Of a stretch of DNA of 64,000 nucleotides, positions 36,601-43,209 are shown one piece after another (positions within the stretch are counted from its first letter, which is position 1; each line of letters opens with the position of its first letter). Origin of the DNA: Tretioscincus oriximinensis (taxonomy: Eukaryota; Chordata; Lepidosauria; Squamata; Gymnophthalmidae); contig JAJVDF010000164.1 in NCBI GenBank assembly GCA_022410635.1, forward strand, positions 600,860-664,859, read 5' to 3'. The notes under the pieces are model-generated. The model saw only the letters and a program-made list of their open reading frames with translations, did not search any database and had not been told where the DNA came from. Position numbers and translations under genes: made by a program.

Positions 36601-36865
36601 ATATTTTAAAGTTAAATTTGTGAAATACTTTATATATGAAATAAAACAAAAAAGAAAAAGACCCAATAGAAATATTGGCATAAAATGAGGAGGTAGGAGA
36701 GCCCCTTCCTGTTCTTGTCAGCAGATAAAGATAATTTACAATATCTGCAGGTTGTTACATGACCTTAGCATGAAGGGAAATTGATTTCAAACTTGCTGAT
36801 TTTCTTTCTTTTTCAGGAAAACTAAATCTGAGATCCGTATAAAGAACATAGGACCATGCCCCAAG
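9641..36865 (+). CDS. SPINK5: Gene 1: SPINK5/LEKTI-like multi-Kazal inhibitor, spliced from 14 exons, 3' end open
   Basis: Coding exons: 9641-9692, 15779-15804, 16598-16728, 18040-18106, 21515-21645, 21732-21792, 23993-24129, 25140-25269, 28266-28366, 30617-30704, 33009-33136, 35116-35179, 36018-36139 and 36817-36865. They total 1287 nt (429 codons) and join in one frame through GT-AG introns with phases 1,0,2,0,2 and so on. The product is a signal peptide plus six Kazal-like modules. Modules 1-3 have four cysteines (C-x13/14-C-x18-C-x2-C, Cys3 and Cys6 missing), a hallmark of LEKTI; module 4 is degenerate; modules 5-6 have six cysteines. LEKTI is a secreted epidermal inhibitor of kallikreins in mammals. 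Here there are 6 modules rather than 15, so this may be a short paralogue rather than the true orthologue. No stop codon is reached at 36865, so at least one more exon exists. Family assignment is firm; the exact symbol is an inference. Confidence 0.8.
10726..10870 (+). repeat. Repeat family C (ATAAGAACATAAGA...)
   Basis: Starts ATAAGAACATAAGAAAACTC and keeps the order of a GTCCATCTGA-like block, AGCATCTTGTCTCATACAGTG and a TGGGCATCTTGAGCAGA end shared with the copies at 12797, 41737 and 58803. Probably the 3' portion of a retroelement; unnamed here. Confidence 0.6.
12744..13115 (+). repeat. Foldback family A copy split by a family C insertion
   Basis: The family A left half (AAAGAAATAATCATGTTAAT...CCTCATAG) stops near 12799. 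Its continuation (CACTTTAGAGACTAGCAAGG) resumes near 13041. The sequence between is a family C repeat (ATAAGAACATAAGAAGAGCC). Confidence 0.7.
12800..13040 (+). repeat. Family C repeat inserted in family A
   Basis: ATAAGAACATAAGAAGAGCC, then CATCTATTCCAGCATTCTGT and CACATAGTGTCCCACCAACT: the best preserved family C copy along with 41737-41890. Being inside the family A copy, it is the younger insertion. Confidence 0.7.
14369..14680 (+). mobile_element. tRNA-derived SINE
   Basis: Box A-like TGGCTCAGTCGC and box B-like GGTTTCGAAGCCC are spaced as in a tRNA gene. The 3' part, AAGCTGCTTTGAATCCCTTT, leads to a TTC-rich tail. A partial copy of the 3' part is at 55595-55725. Confidence 0.65.
14676..14760 (-). 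repeat. LINE 3' tail relic
   Basis: TTTATTTATTTACATTTTTA, then ACCACCCTATACCCGAAGAT and CTCAGGGTGG: the reverse complement of the tail seen on the plus strand near 55376. Sister copies lie at 4261-4335, 42488-42600 and 55757-55860. Confidence 0.6.
15779..15804 (+). CDS. SPINK5: Gene 1 exon 2: short linker after the signal peptide
   Basis: A 26-nt exon after a strong polypyrimidine tract and TTTTGCAG; the donor is CAG/GTTAGT. It completes a Glu codon and adds VASQVKYQ, ending in phase 0 as every Kazal exon that follows requires. Signal cleavage probably falls near the exon 1/2 junction. Confidence 0.75.
15951..15992. repeat. (TCTG)n/(TC)n microsatellite
   Basis: TCTG units degrade to TC repeats 147 bp downstream of gene 1 exon 2, in its intron. 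Confidence 0.7.
16598..16728 (+). CDS. SPINK5: Gene 1 exon 3: Kazal module 1 (four-cysteine LEKTI type)
   Basis: 131 nt, phase 0 to 2, acceptor TTTTAG, donor GTGAGT. Cysteine order is C-x13-C-x18-C-x2-C. The Cys3 position is Tyr (DPVYGPDGK), as in the non-classical LEKTI domains. The reactive site after the second Cys reads C-N-R-D, placing Arg at P1 and predicting trypsin-like targets. The conserved [11 protein letters not shown] segment is intact. Confidence 0.88.
18040..18106 (+). CDS. SPINK5: Gene 1 exon 4: end of module 1 and linker
   Basis: 67 nt, phase 2 to 0, donor CAG/GTGAGG. Encodes the last residue of module 1 (Leu across the junction) and then [13 protein letters not shown] and a Ser-rich stretch ending in SEQ. 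The KNRR motif lacks Arg at P4, so it is not a strict furin site. There is no sixth cysteine, in keeping with the four-cysteine module. Confidence 0.8.
18925..19593. mobile_element. Tigger/pogo-like MITE with TIRs, split by a younger insertion
   Basis: Left end CAGGTGAAACCCCATTATAA; the inverted right end is CAGGTGAAATCGCATTATAA: 18 of 20 identical. The right flank is TA and the left is TG, consistent with one mutated TA duplication. GATATAACAAAATTT recurs in both halves. It is interrupted at 19017-19488. The superfamily call rests on end sequence and TA target only. Confidence 0.65.
19017..19488 (+). mobile_element. Foldback family A element with 13-bp target duplication
   Basis: Bounded by ACCCCTAAGAGTA at 19004-19016 and 19489-19501. 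The left end GTCCAGCAAAGGAGCTAGCA is the inverse of TGCTAGCTCCTTTGCTGGAC at the right. The middle carries a direct duplication of ATTAGTTCCTGCTATTTACC and the block CTGAAGAAGTAGACCTGTCT. It ends CAGCTATTTCTCTGAAATTG. A 13-bp duplication suggests retrotransposon-type insertion. Confidence 0.75.
20735..21154. mobile_element. TIR element, family E (GGGCCTGTTTGCAC ends)
   Basis: The left end GGGCCTGTTTGCACTTGC and right end GAGCAAACAGGGCCC are inverted. No target duplication can be read. Members of the family at 34913-35033 and 48052-48217 share the GCAAACAGGG end. hAT-like by end style only. Confidence 0.5.
21515..21645 (+). CDS. SPINK5: Gene 1 exon 5: Kazal module 2 (four-cysteine LEKTI type)
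   Basis: 131 nt, phase 0 to 2, exactly the length of exon 3; acceptor TTGTAG, donor GTGAGT. Starts DEDCSEF. Spacing is C-x13-C-x18-C-x2-C, with Arg at the Cys3 position. The reactive site is C-T-R-E, so P1 is Arg and P1' is Glu, the combination typical of LEKTI inhibitory domains. Confidence 0.9.
21732..21792 (+). CDS. SPINK5: Gene 1 exon 6: end of module 2 and linker
   Basis: 61 nt, phase 2 to 0, acceptor CCTTCAG, donor GAG/GTGAGA. Completes a Tyr codon, then [20 protein letters not shown]. It is separated from exon 5 by an intron of only 86 nt, the shortest certain intron of the gene. It has no cysteine and no dibasic site. Confidence 0.8.
21935..22080 (+). repeat. Diverged foldback family A copy
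   Basis: GAAGAAATAGCTGCATTTGT, then TTGTAGCACCTTAGAGACTA, ACAAGAAAAACGTAGG and GAGCTTTCGTAGACAGCATT follow the family order. Part of gene 1 intron 6. Confidence 0.6.
23993..24129 (+). CDS. SPINK5: Gene 1 exon 7: Kazal module 3 (four-cysteine LEKTI type)
   Basis: 137 nt, phase 0 to 2, acceptor CATCCAG, donor GTAAGT. Cysteine spacing is C-x14-C-x18-C-x2-C. The reactive segment [10 protein letters not shown] is nearly the motif that recurs in mammalian LEKTI domains. P1 is Arg and the Cys3 position is Arg. This is the module that best supports the SPINK5 assignment. Confidence 0.92.
25140..25269 (+). CDS. SPINK5: Gene 1 exon 8: long Gly/Asn-rich linker
   Basis: 130 nt, phase 2 to 0, acceptor ATTCCAG, donor GAG/GTGAGC. 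Encodes about 43 residues, roughly twice the other linkers, rich in Gly, Asn and Ser (for example SGGHGGGYG and NPNPGNGNE) and with a possible N-glycosylation sequon NGS. It is probably a flexible spacer between the canonical and degenerate parts of the protein. Confidence 0.8.
28266..28366 (+). CDS. SPINK5: Gene 1 exon 9: degenerate Kazal module 4
   Basis: 101 nt, phase 0 to 2, acceptor GGTAG, donor GTAAGT. Begins [15 protein letters not shown]. Spacing is C-x11-C-x16-C, and the usual C-x2-C pair has become C-G-G, so Cys5 is missing. The position after the second Cys gives P1 Ser. RSHTNC aligns with the conserved H-x-N-x-C of the other modules, so homology is clear, but canonical inhibition is doubtful. 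The splice sites and frame are intact, arguing against a simple pseudo-exon. Confidence 0.72.
28984..29979 (-). mobile_element. CR1 retrotransposon, 5'-truncated, with 8-bp flanking duplication
   Basis: Read on the minus strand: reverse transcriptase from [18 protein letters not shown] through [10 protein letters not shown] to the C-terminal [19 protein letters not shown] and later [12 protein letters not shown]. It then ends in the CR1 3' signature of repeated ATTCTATG units. GCAATGTT flanks both sides (28976-28983 and 29980-29987). Two N-containing codons are the only breaks in about 310 residues, so it is fairly young. Lies in gene 1 intron 9, antisense to the gene. Confidence 0.93.
30617..30704 (+). 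CDS. SPINK5: Gene 1 exon 10: linker with furin-like RRKR site
   Basis: 88 nt, phase 2 to 0, acceptor TTTCTAG, donor AAG/GTAGAA. Encodes [14 protein letters not shown], then [18 protein letters not shown] matches the furin consensus R-x-K/R-R and would split the precursor between modules 1-4 and 5-6; LEKTI is known to be cut by furin in its linkers. The extra Cys may pair within module 4, restoring an even number. Confidence 0.72.
30946..31094. mobile_element. 149-bp foldback MITE, family F (GGCTGCATCC ends)
   Basis: GGCTGCATCCACACATCACT at the left is the exact inverse of AGTGATGTGTGGATGCAGCC at the right. Homology continues through TTGGATATTCCACAATAAAG on both arms, leaving almost no unique centre. 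No coding capacity. A partial relative is at 49692-49740. Confidence 0.8.
31903..31995 (-). mobile_element. CR1 3' end fragment
   Basis: ATAGAATCATAGAATCATAG, then AGTTGGAAGGGACCTCCATG and TCCAACCCCCTGCTCGATGC: the reverse complement of the CR1 3' terminus, nearly identical to that at 28984. Only about 90 bp are kept. Confidence 0.88.
33009..33136 (+). CDS. SPINK5: Gene 1 exon 11: Kazal module 5 (classical six-cysteine)
   Basis: 128 nt, phase 0 to 2, acceptor CCTCTCAG, donor GTGAGT. Spacing is C-x13-C-x7-C-x10-C-x2-C, with Cys6 on the next exon after 17 residues. It carries the invariant [13 protein letters not shown] core. The reactive loop is C-S-P-L, placing Pro at P1, which is unusual and unlikely to be cleaved by common serine proteases. 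Confidence 0.9.
34913..35033. mobile_element. Foldback MITE, family E
   Basis: GGCCCTATTTGCAGAGACTC at the left pairs with GTCTTGTGCAAACAGGGTC at the right; inner TACAAAATATCT and TTGTAACAAATTCC also match inversely. It sits 83 bp upstream of gene 1 exon 12. Confidence 0.55.
35116..35179 (+). CDS. SPINK5: Gene 1 exon 12: Cys6 of module 5 and linker
   Basis: 64 nt, phase 2 to 0, acceptor TTTACAG, donor ATG/GTGAGA. Completes a Met codon, then [21 protein letters not shown]. The single Cys is Cys6, giving C5-x17-C6, the normal Kazal distance. Confidence 0.82.
36018..36139 (+). CDS. SPINK5: Gene 1 exon 13: Kazal module 6 (classical six-cysteine)
   Basis: 122 nt, phase 0 to 2, acceptor TCATTAG, donor GTGAGT. 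Spacing is C-x11-C-x7-C-x10-C-x2-C with the [13 protein letters not shown] core. The reactive loop CTDGVQTVC places Asp at P1, an acidic residue not suited to trypsin, chymotrypsin or elastase. The loop DNA is a tandem 11-bp repeat (36060-36081). NCS at the start is a possible N-glycosylation sequon. Confidence 0.9.
36817..36865 (+). CDS. SPINK5: Gene 1 exon 14: Cys6 of module 6
   Basis: 49 nt, phase 2 to 0, strong pyrimidine tract and TTTCAG; donor AAG/GTTTGA is weak. Encodes [16 protein letters not shown] after a split Leu. Length, phase and the GPCPK ending are identical to exon 4 of gene 2, supporting duplication. C5-x17-C6 is normal. The frame stays open, so a stop-bearing exon must follow. 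Confidence 0.8.
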
Positions 36866-37052
36866 GTTTGAATAATGTATTATAAACGAACTCCTTGCAA
36901 AACTTAAAGGAAAGAAATGAAAGTAGCCATTGTATATTTGCCCCTTCATGTTTGGACATTGCTTGGCAGGGATGCAATTGCTGCCATTACTTACTTGGGT
37001 AATGTGACAACTGAGAGTTCCATCTATTGCAGCCTGACTGTTGCCGTCTGTA

Positions 37053-37770
37053 GGGTTGCCACCTCTCCCTTATTATACGGAATGTCCCTTATTTTAGCTC
37101 AAAATTATGTGTCCCGTATTTATCAGTCACTGTCCCATATTATTGGCTTCTGGCAGGCAGGCCGCAGTCGTAAACTTCTGGGTGCAGACGGAGCGCGCCA
37201 CCAGCCGCTGTGGTGCACAACGGAGGCGGAGCTTCGGCAGAAGCCTTAAAAGGCTGCGTTCCCTGCCNCCGCGCTGTTTGCCNGCCTGTGAAGACGAGCA
37301 TTGAGACTGAGCTGCTGCTGGTGCCTTCTCCCTTGNCTTCATCACGTATGCACACCTTGTGGCATGAACCTAGGCAGCAGTGCTTCTGTCTGCGGCTGCC
37401 CCAGTCGCCTGCTCTTGGTCCCAACAGCCATTTTCAGGGCTATCTATATCTCCTGCTTGCAGGAGCAAGCAATCTGTGAGCTTGGAGCCCTGTTTGGCTC
37501 CAAAGTTTAATTTAAGTTGTGAAGCAGCTTCGGCATTGCTGCAGCCTAGGTTGCAAGGCAGAGTCTCTGCCCCAGTAGGGAGCTTAGTAGTTTGGTCACC
37601 AACTGTCTCTGGCTCCAAACTGTCAGAGAGTTTAGGGGCTTGGACTTGCCCTACAGGCATTTAGGTTTTTGTTTTTATTTTTATAGTTTTTTAGTGTCCC
37701 TTATTTTTGTGAAATGTCCCTTATTTTTATGAGCATGTCCCGTATTTCACTTATCAAAAGGTGGCAACCC
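37053..37770. mobile_element. TIR element B2 (GGGTTGCCACC ends, TA flanks)
   Basis: Left GGGTTGCCACCTCTCCCTTA and right AAAAGGTGGCAACCC are inverted and flanked by TA on both sides. Inner arms repeat GTCCCTTATTTT and GTCCCGTATT. The GC-richer centre (37190-37660) has open frames in several phases but no transposase motif. Shares ends with 7428-7905. Located 188 bp after gene 1 exon 14. Confidence 0.65.
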
Positions 37771-37969
37771 TAAACATCTCTAGCAGCCACTGGACTTTGG
37801 GAAAAGCAGTTGCTGCTACATTGATAGGTCACTCCATGCTTGAGAGATCAGATTTAATAAATGCAGCGATGAGTAGGACCTGTTACTTCTAGGGCTATAG
37901 TGCTTCCTCCACCCATAAACATTGAAACCAGGGAACTTTCCTTTTTTTAACCTTGACTTTTCTATCCAG

Positions 37970-38002
37970 GACAATTTTGGAGCACAGGAGGTGACAGGGG
38001 AA
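37970..38002 (+). other. Candidate extra exon of gene 1 (11 codons)
   Basis: A 33-nt block coding DNFGAQEVTGE, flanked by a long pyrimidine tract with CTATCCAG and by a perfect donor GTAAGT. It is phase 0 to 0, so it could follow exon 14 without a frame change. It has no cysteine. The splice signals are as good as those of the certain exons, but so small an exon can arise by chance. Confidence 0.35.
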
Positions 38003-38624
38003 GTAAGTGGTCATTTGGGGATCTCTTGAAGTGCTTTGCTGTTAGTCAACATGGCAACAGCAGGGAGGTGGCACAACAGTCCTTTCTCCATAGGGCAGGG
38101 AAAGCTCTGTTGATGGTGCTTATCACCCCTCTGTGATGGAGTGTTAGCACAATGGGCTAACTATTTTTGATGCTCTGCAGATCATACCCTATACAGTATT
38201 TTTAATTTCTCAAGCACCCAAGAAAAACTTATATAACCCTTTCCTTTGCTACGCCTGCATTCCAAGTGTTCCATAAGACATCCACTTGCTCCCATTCACT
38301 TTATACAACCAATCAGTAGCAAAGAACATATTTATGATCTACATGCAAAGAAATATGGGTTGCTGGAAAAGTAATAAAGGTGAAGAAAAATAGAAAAACN
38401 CATATGGAGAAAATGCCAAGATGCAGGGTAGGGGAATATACAACTAGTAAATTAACTGGTTCTTGAAAGACAGGATAAGCTCAGTACACATATTTTTTCC
38501 TAAGTGAACCATGGCAGAAGTATAGGGAAAAGACTAAAGCTCAAATCTACCAGGAAGTTTCTAAATCATATCTCATTTCTATTGTGTTGTTTTAGTTGTC
38601 CTTTTATTTCCGTTTCTTGAAAAG

Positions 38625-38654
38625 AAGCAATTCCCAAACAACAACAAACAATAG
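38625..38654 (+). other. Alternative terminal exon candidate for gene 1
   Basis: After a T-rich tract ending TTGAAAAG, phase 0 reads KQFPNNNKQ and stop. This resembles the K-rich, N-containing terminal exon of gene 2, but the acceptor is weaker than at 46742 and no AATAAA follows closely. Confidence 0.22.
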
Positions 38655-39082
38655 AGACTATTCATAACAAGGAAGAAATCACTGCCCTTCAGCTGGTCTT
38701 TCTAGAGTTGAATGGAAAAGTGGCCAAAGTAAAGATTGGTGAGGTTTTGTAGGCATAGAAGCCAACATAGCCAAGCCTTTCAGAAATAGAGTAAGAAAAT
38801 TGCAGCAATAGATATGGGATGTGATGGTGAAGAGCTAAAGGAAAATTGAGGGATGAAAGATGACATATACTCAATTGCAGGGCGGGAGGGAGGACACCGT
38901 GGAATTTATACAGAATATTATAACAAACTGTTTATTTCTTGGTGACCATGGATTAGCACTTCTGCTTCCTCAGATTTATTATAAACACAAATACTTGGCT
39001 ATATAATGAAAAGGCAGGAAAAGCCCTTGGTGCTGGGAAAGACTGACAGCAAAAAGAGAAGGGGTCAGTTGAGGATGAGAAG

Positions 39083-39340
39083 AAGAAAAAGAAGGAGGAA
39101 TTGACTTTTATACCCCACTTTTCTCAACCCAAAGTGAATCAAAGTGGCTTACATAACTTGTTCTTCTCTTCACAACAGACACCTTATGAAGTGGGTGGGG
39201 CTGAGAGTGCTCTTAAGAACTGTGACAGGCCCAAGATTACCCACCTGGCTTCATGAAGGAGTACAGAATCAAAACAGGAGGCTATCAAATAAGAGACTGA
39301 CACTCTAACCACAAGATGATATTGGCCTTCATTAGGAAGT
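39083..39340 (-). mobile_element. tRNA-derived SINE, squamate type, minus strand
   Basis: The reverse complement has a tRNA-like start (TGTGGTTAGAGTGTCAGTCT), then GAAGCCAGGTGGGTAATCTT and GGGCCTGTCACAGTTCTTAA. It ends GGGGTATAAAAGTCAATTCC before a pyrimidine-rich tail. The layout is that of Squam/Sauria-like SINEs. Confidence 0.6.
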
Positions 39341-41736
39341 TTCATGGAAAACAGAAAGGCATGGCATGCTATNGTCCATGAGCTCATGAAGAGTTAGATA
39401 TGAGTGAATGACAAAACAACAATAACAAGCTGTACACCAATTTAGGCACCAAATTCATATAGCTCTTCACTGGAATTATTACATTTTACACCACAATTCA
39501 CAAAACTAGAACCAACGGCCTCTTACTATAAAAATATATTGGAAATTGGCTGGAAATTCTTTTTTCAGCCCACAAAATGATTCCATTCACATCAACACCA
39601 TAAGATAGCCTGCAGCTAACTATAAAGAAATATAAATACAACTAGACATTCCTTTGGGTAGTACATTCACATATACCCCCTCCAAACTAGANCCAAAGAG
39701 TGACTGAAATTATACTTACACACCATGGAGTGCAAAGATAGTTTGACAGCTGTGTAAGTACCGTGCGCTAACCAATTGTGCCACTTAAAAAAAAGATACT
39801 TTGTTAGCTGGTCACCTCCTTATTGCTCTATTCAGATTGGCCAAGGAAATTAAAAAGCAAAATGAATACAACTGTTGTTGAGCTTTGAGTCACCTTTGAT
39901 TGCTCTGAACAGTGCAATCTATAATCCTGAAGATATTTTCTGATGCCCAGTTGCTTTGGTGACAGATCACAAACTGATCAGCTTCATCCCAAAGTGTCAA
40001 ATTGTCTAAGTTATTGTTAAAAAGAAATCAAGACCCTTTCCACACTCAATTTTACACTGGAATTACCTTCATGAAATGGTCACTGAAAATCATGTCCCTC
40101 TATTGGTGAGAAGGAATGTTTCTGTGTTTTGTAGCCTCATTGGGAGTTACCCAATGAGGGGTGCTAGGCTTGTAGAACACAGAAACTAGAGTATGGTATT
40201 TGCACTTTCTGAAGAAATAATTGTGGATTTCTTAAATGCAATTTACATACAGTAATGCTTTGTTCCTGCTAATCACTTAGGTTTTTCTCCAGTCAAAGTA
40301 TCAATCAGACCATAGCATTCATTAATATGCCACTATTTCCACAAAATATTCCAAAATAAAGTTCAGTGCAGAAAAAGCTGAATACACTTTTCCCACAAGC
40401 AACATTAAGAAATACCAATAATACGTTGTCAAAATATTATTTTAAATATATACTGCAGTGTATTCAACAACATTAAAGAAACAGAATGTAAAGATGTAAG
40501 ATGAAAGCTTGGAAATGTTACCGGTATGTAAATGCCTGGTATTACTGGTGACACTGGTAATATTCCCTCCAAATTCAGAAATATTTCTTTAGAGATTTTT
40601 GTTCTCTTTAGACAACTGGCTTTAAACTCCTTCTGTTTTCTCCAGAGCAACTGATGGAAAAAACTGATATGCAGTGTTAAGGAATTTGCTGAAGAATCAA
40701 CAACCTTCACAGTATATTTGTGGACATGTTTGCATGGGATGAGAAAACAAATATTTTTAATNCTCCAAGGTGTTTGATTCATTTCTGTACTTGTATCAGT
40801 TCTTACATCTTCCAGACTCTAAGTAACATTACTACGCCCCTATAAATCTTATTGTGTTTCTCTAATAAAACAAATTCTCTGTAGATTCTTTCTTTTGTCC
40901 ATATTTAAGAAATGTTTGGTCATCAAAATATTATATTTGCCTCCTGTAGCTTCTGCATAAGAAAAATGGTTTGTTAACAGATTTTCCAACAGAGTAATTA
41001 ATTTACATAGTTGAAATAGTACTGAGCTTAATCTGAGGATTAATTTAACAAAAAACTATACACAACTCCATTAATAATGCTTGCTGGTAAGAAACTTCCC
41101 TGGAGAAAATTTATTTCTATGGGCCAAATATAATACTAGATTTCACAGAGTAATGAATATTGTAATGAGGGTATTTTACCTGCATCTACACTTTTTAAAT
41201 CTGTAGAATCAATGGGGCCTCCTATAGTTTGCACTACCATAGCTTGTGGTTAGCAGACACTGTTCCAGGATATGATTTGAAATGAGGTTCTATGCAGAAA
41301 GAGCCAAAGTCTGAACTCAACCTAATGCTCTGCCAGTTTTGTCTTCCAACATTTAGCAAAAAACTATGATAGGACATTTAAAGGGATGCTTTGACTGTTG
41401 CGGTCGTTAGCTTTCCTGTAAATTTACTGGGGNTTTTTGTGAGTCTATAATCATGCTAATATGTCATGATTCCCGCAAGATTCGGTTATATTCCTGCCAT
41501 GGTGGTGTATGGATAGTGTGATATAGTGTTACAACTTTCCTGTGTGAATGTTGACTGTGGACATTGCCACCTTGGGGGGAAGGTGACATCGATACCAAAA
41601 ACAATGACTGGGCATGCATGAACAGCCCCTATAATACTGCACACACTCATGTATTTCATATTGGTGAAGTACCCAGATGTGAGATATGTTCCTTACACAC
41701 TTACTATTTTGCTACCCAGCCATTTATTATGTGGTA

Positions 41737-41890
41737 TTAGAACATAAGAGGAGCCCTGCTGAATTGGGCCAGAGCCCGTCTAGTCCAGCATTCTGTCTCT
41801 CACAGTGGCCCACCAATTGCACCTGGGCAGTCTGGAACAGAAAGCAAAATCTTCAACTATTCTTGATGCCAATCAATGCAGGACAAATTC
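41737..41890 (+). repeat. Family C repeat
   Basis: AGAACATAAGAGGAGCCCTG, then AGTCCAGCATTCTGTCTCTC and ACAGTGGCCCACCAATTGCA, ending near GGCAGTCTGGAACAGAAAGC. It abuts a CR1 relic on the opposite strand. Confidence 0.7.
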
Positions 41891-41902
41891 TGTCCTCTTA
41901 TA

Positions 41903-42395
41903 CTATGAGTGTGGAGCTTGATGAGGGATTTTATCAAAAGCTTTCTGAAAATCTAGGTAGACAATAGCAACTGGATCTCCTTTATCTACGTGTTTGTTAA
42001 CACCCTCAAAGAGTTCTAGCAAGTTAGTAAGGCATGATTTACCTTTGCAGAAGCCATGCTGAGTTTCATTCAGCAATGCGTTCTTCTCCATGTGTTTAGT
42101 AATTTTGTCCTTAATTATGGTTTCCACACTTTACCTGCAACTGATGTTAAACTGATGGGTCTATGATTTCTGGGATTACAATGGGATCCTTTTTTGAAGA
42201 TTGGTGTTACATTAGCTACCCACCAGTCAACTGGCACAGTGCCTGATCTTAAAGAAAGATTAAATGTTTCGGCTAGTTCTGCAATTTCACATTTGAGATC
42301 TTTAAGAAATCTGGAATGAATGCCATCTGGCCCTGGTGATTTATTGATGTTCAACTTATTAAGGCTAGCAATAAACTGATTTTGCAATATTTAAT
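41903..42395 (-). mobile_element. CR1 fragment covering the N-terminal half of RT
   Basis: Minus-strand frames read NINKSPGPDGIHSRFLKD, then PVDWWVANVTPIFKKGS and NHRPISLTSV. After a frameshift near 42125 they continue IIKDKITKHMEKNALLNE, QHGFCKGKSCLTNLLELF and IVYLDFQKAFDKIPH. This is the part upstream of that kept at 28984-29979. It has no 3' end. Confidence 0.88.
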
Positions 42396-42487
42396 CAATG
42401 TCTAAATGCACTCTGTGTTTTTAAATTATGGACAATCTCTTATAGCTGGAGACCATTCCCTGCTAGTTGCAAAAGGAGTGCTTCTTC

Positions 42488-42600
42488 TTACTTATTTATT
42501 TATTTATACATATACCCCACCCTATACCCAAGGGTCTCAGGGTGGCCAACAGTAAAACATCAATACAAAATTAACAGATTAAAAACAGTGAAAAACAATA
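42488..42600 (-). repeat. LINE 3' tail relic
   Basis: TTTATTTATTTATACATATA, then CCACCCTATACCCAAGGGTC and TCAGGGTGGCCAACAG, as in the other minus-strand tails of this window. Confidence 0.6.
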
Positions 42601-42822
42601 TCTAAAAGTGGGAACAAAAATGACATTTCTTCAGCCTTAGGCCAGGTGAAAGAGGTGAATGTTCTTGCCATTAACACCACAGAAACGGTCCTTCTCTTTC
42701 CTCAATATGTAATGAAGTATGGTACACATGAGTCACTCTTTCTAGTTTCAGACACAACTTGACCATGTTCACCTCTTGCCGTGACTGGGTGGGGATACAA
42801 TAAGTTCAAATCAGGAGACTCT

Positions 42823-43209
42823 GGCTGCATCCACACAGGATAATGAAGTCTGCATAGGAGCACCTATACGTCTGCTCTTGCAGACATAATGGCAGTTTGT
42901 CAGCAGTGCAATCACTGCAAACCTGCCTTGCGGTGGATTTAATGAGGCCTGATATTTTCAGCTCTCAGGGTGCTGTGCACTAAAAACCCTCTGCTTTTGA
43001 GAATCTGGCCTGCTCGGCCAGGTCCTCCACCAATCAGTGGAGAGCCCTGCAAAGCAGGCCAAGCGGAGAGAAGGCTGTGCTCGGCCACTCACGGCTGGCA
43101 CTTCCTTCCTCCTGCCAACCTATGGCAGCTGCTGCATGACATTTGCAGGTAGCTGCCGGGCAGTGCAACCAGGTAAGTCCACTGTCAAGCTCCATGTGCG
43201 GATGCAGCC
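42823..43209. mobile_element. Longer element with family F ends
   Basis: GGCTGCATCCACACAGGATA at the left and CCATGTGCGGATGCAGCC at the right are inverted. The centre is GC-richer than its surroundings and has no recognised frame. Confidence 0.5.

Noticed and set aside
37210..37664. Several overlapping open frames on both strands
   Set aside because: They lie in the GC-rich centre of TIR element B2, where stop codons are rare in all frames. No transposase motif is present.
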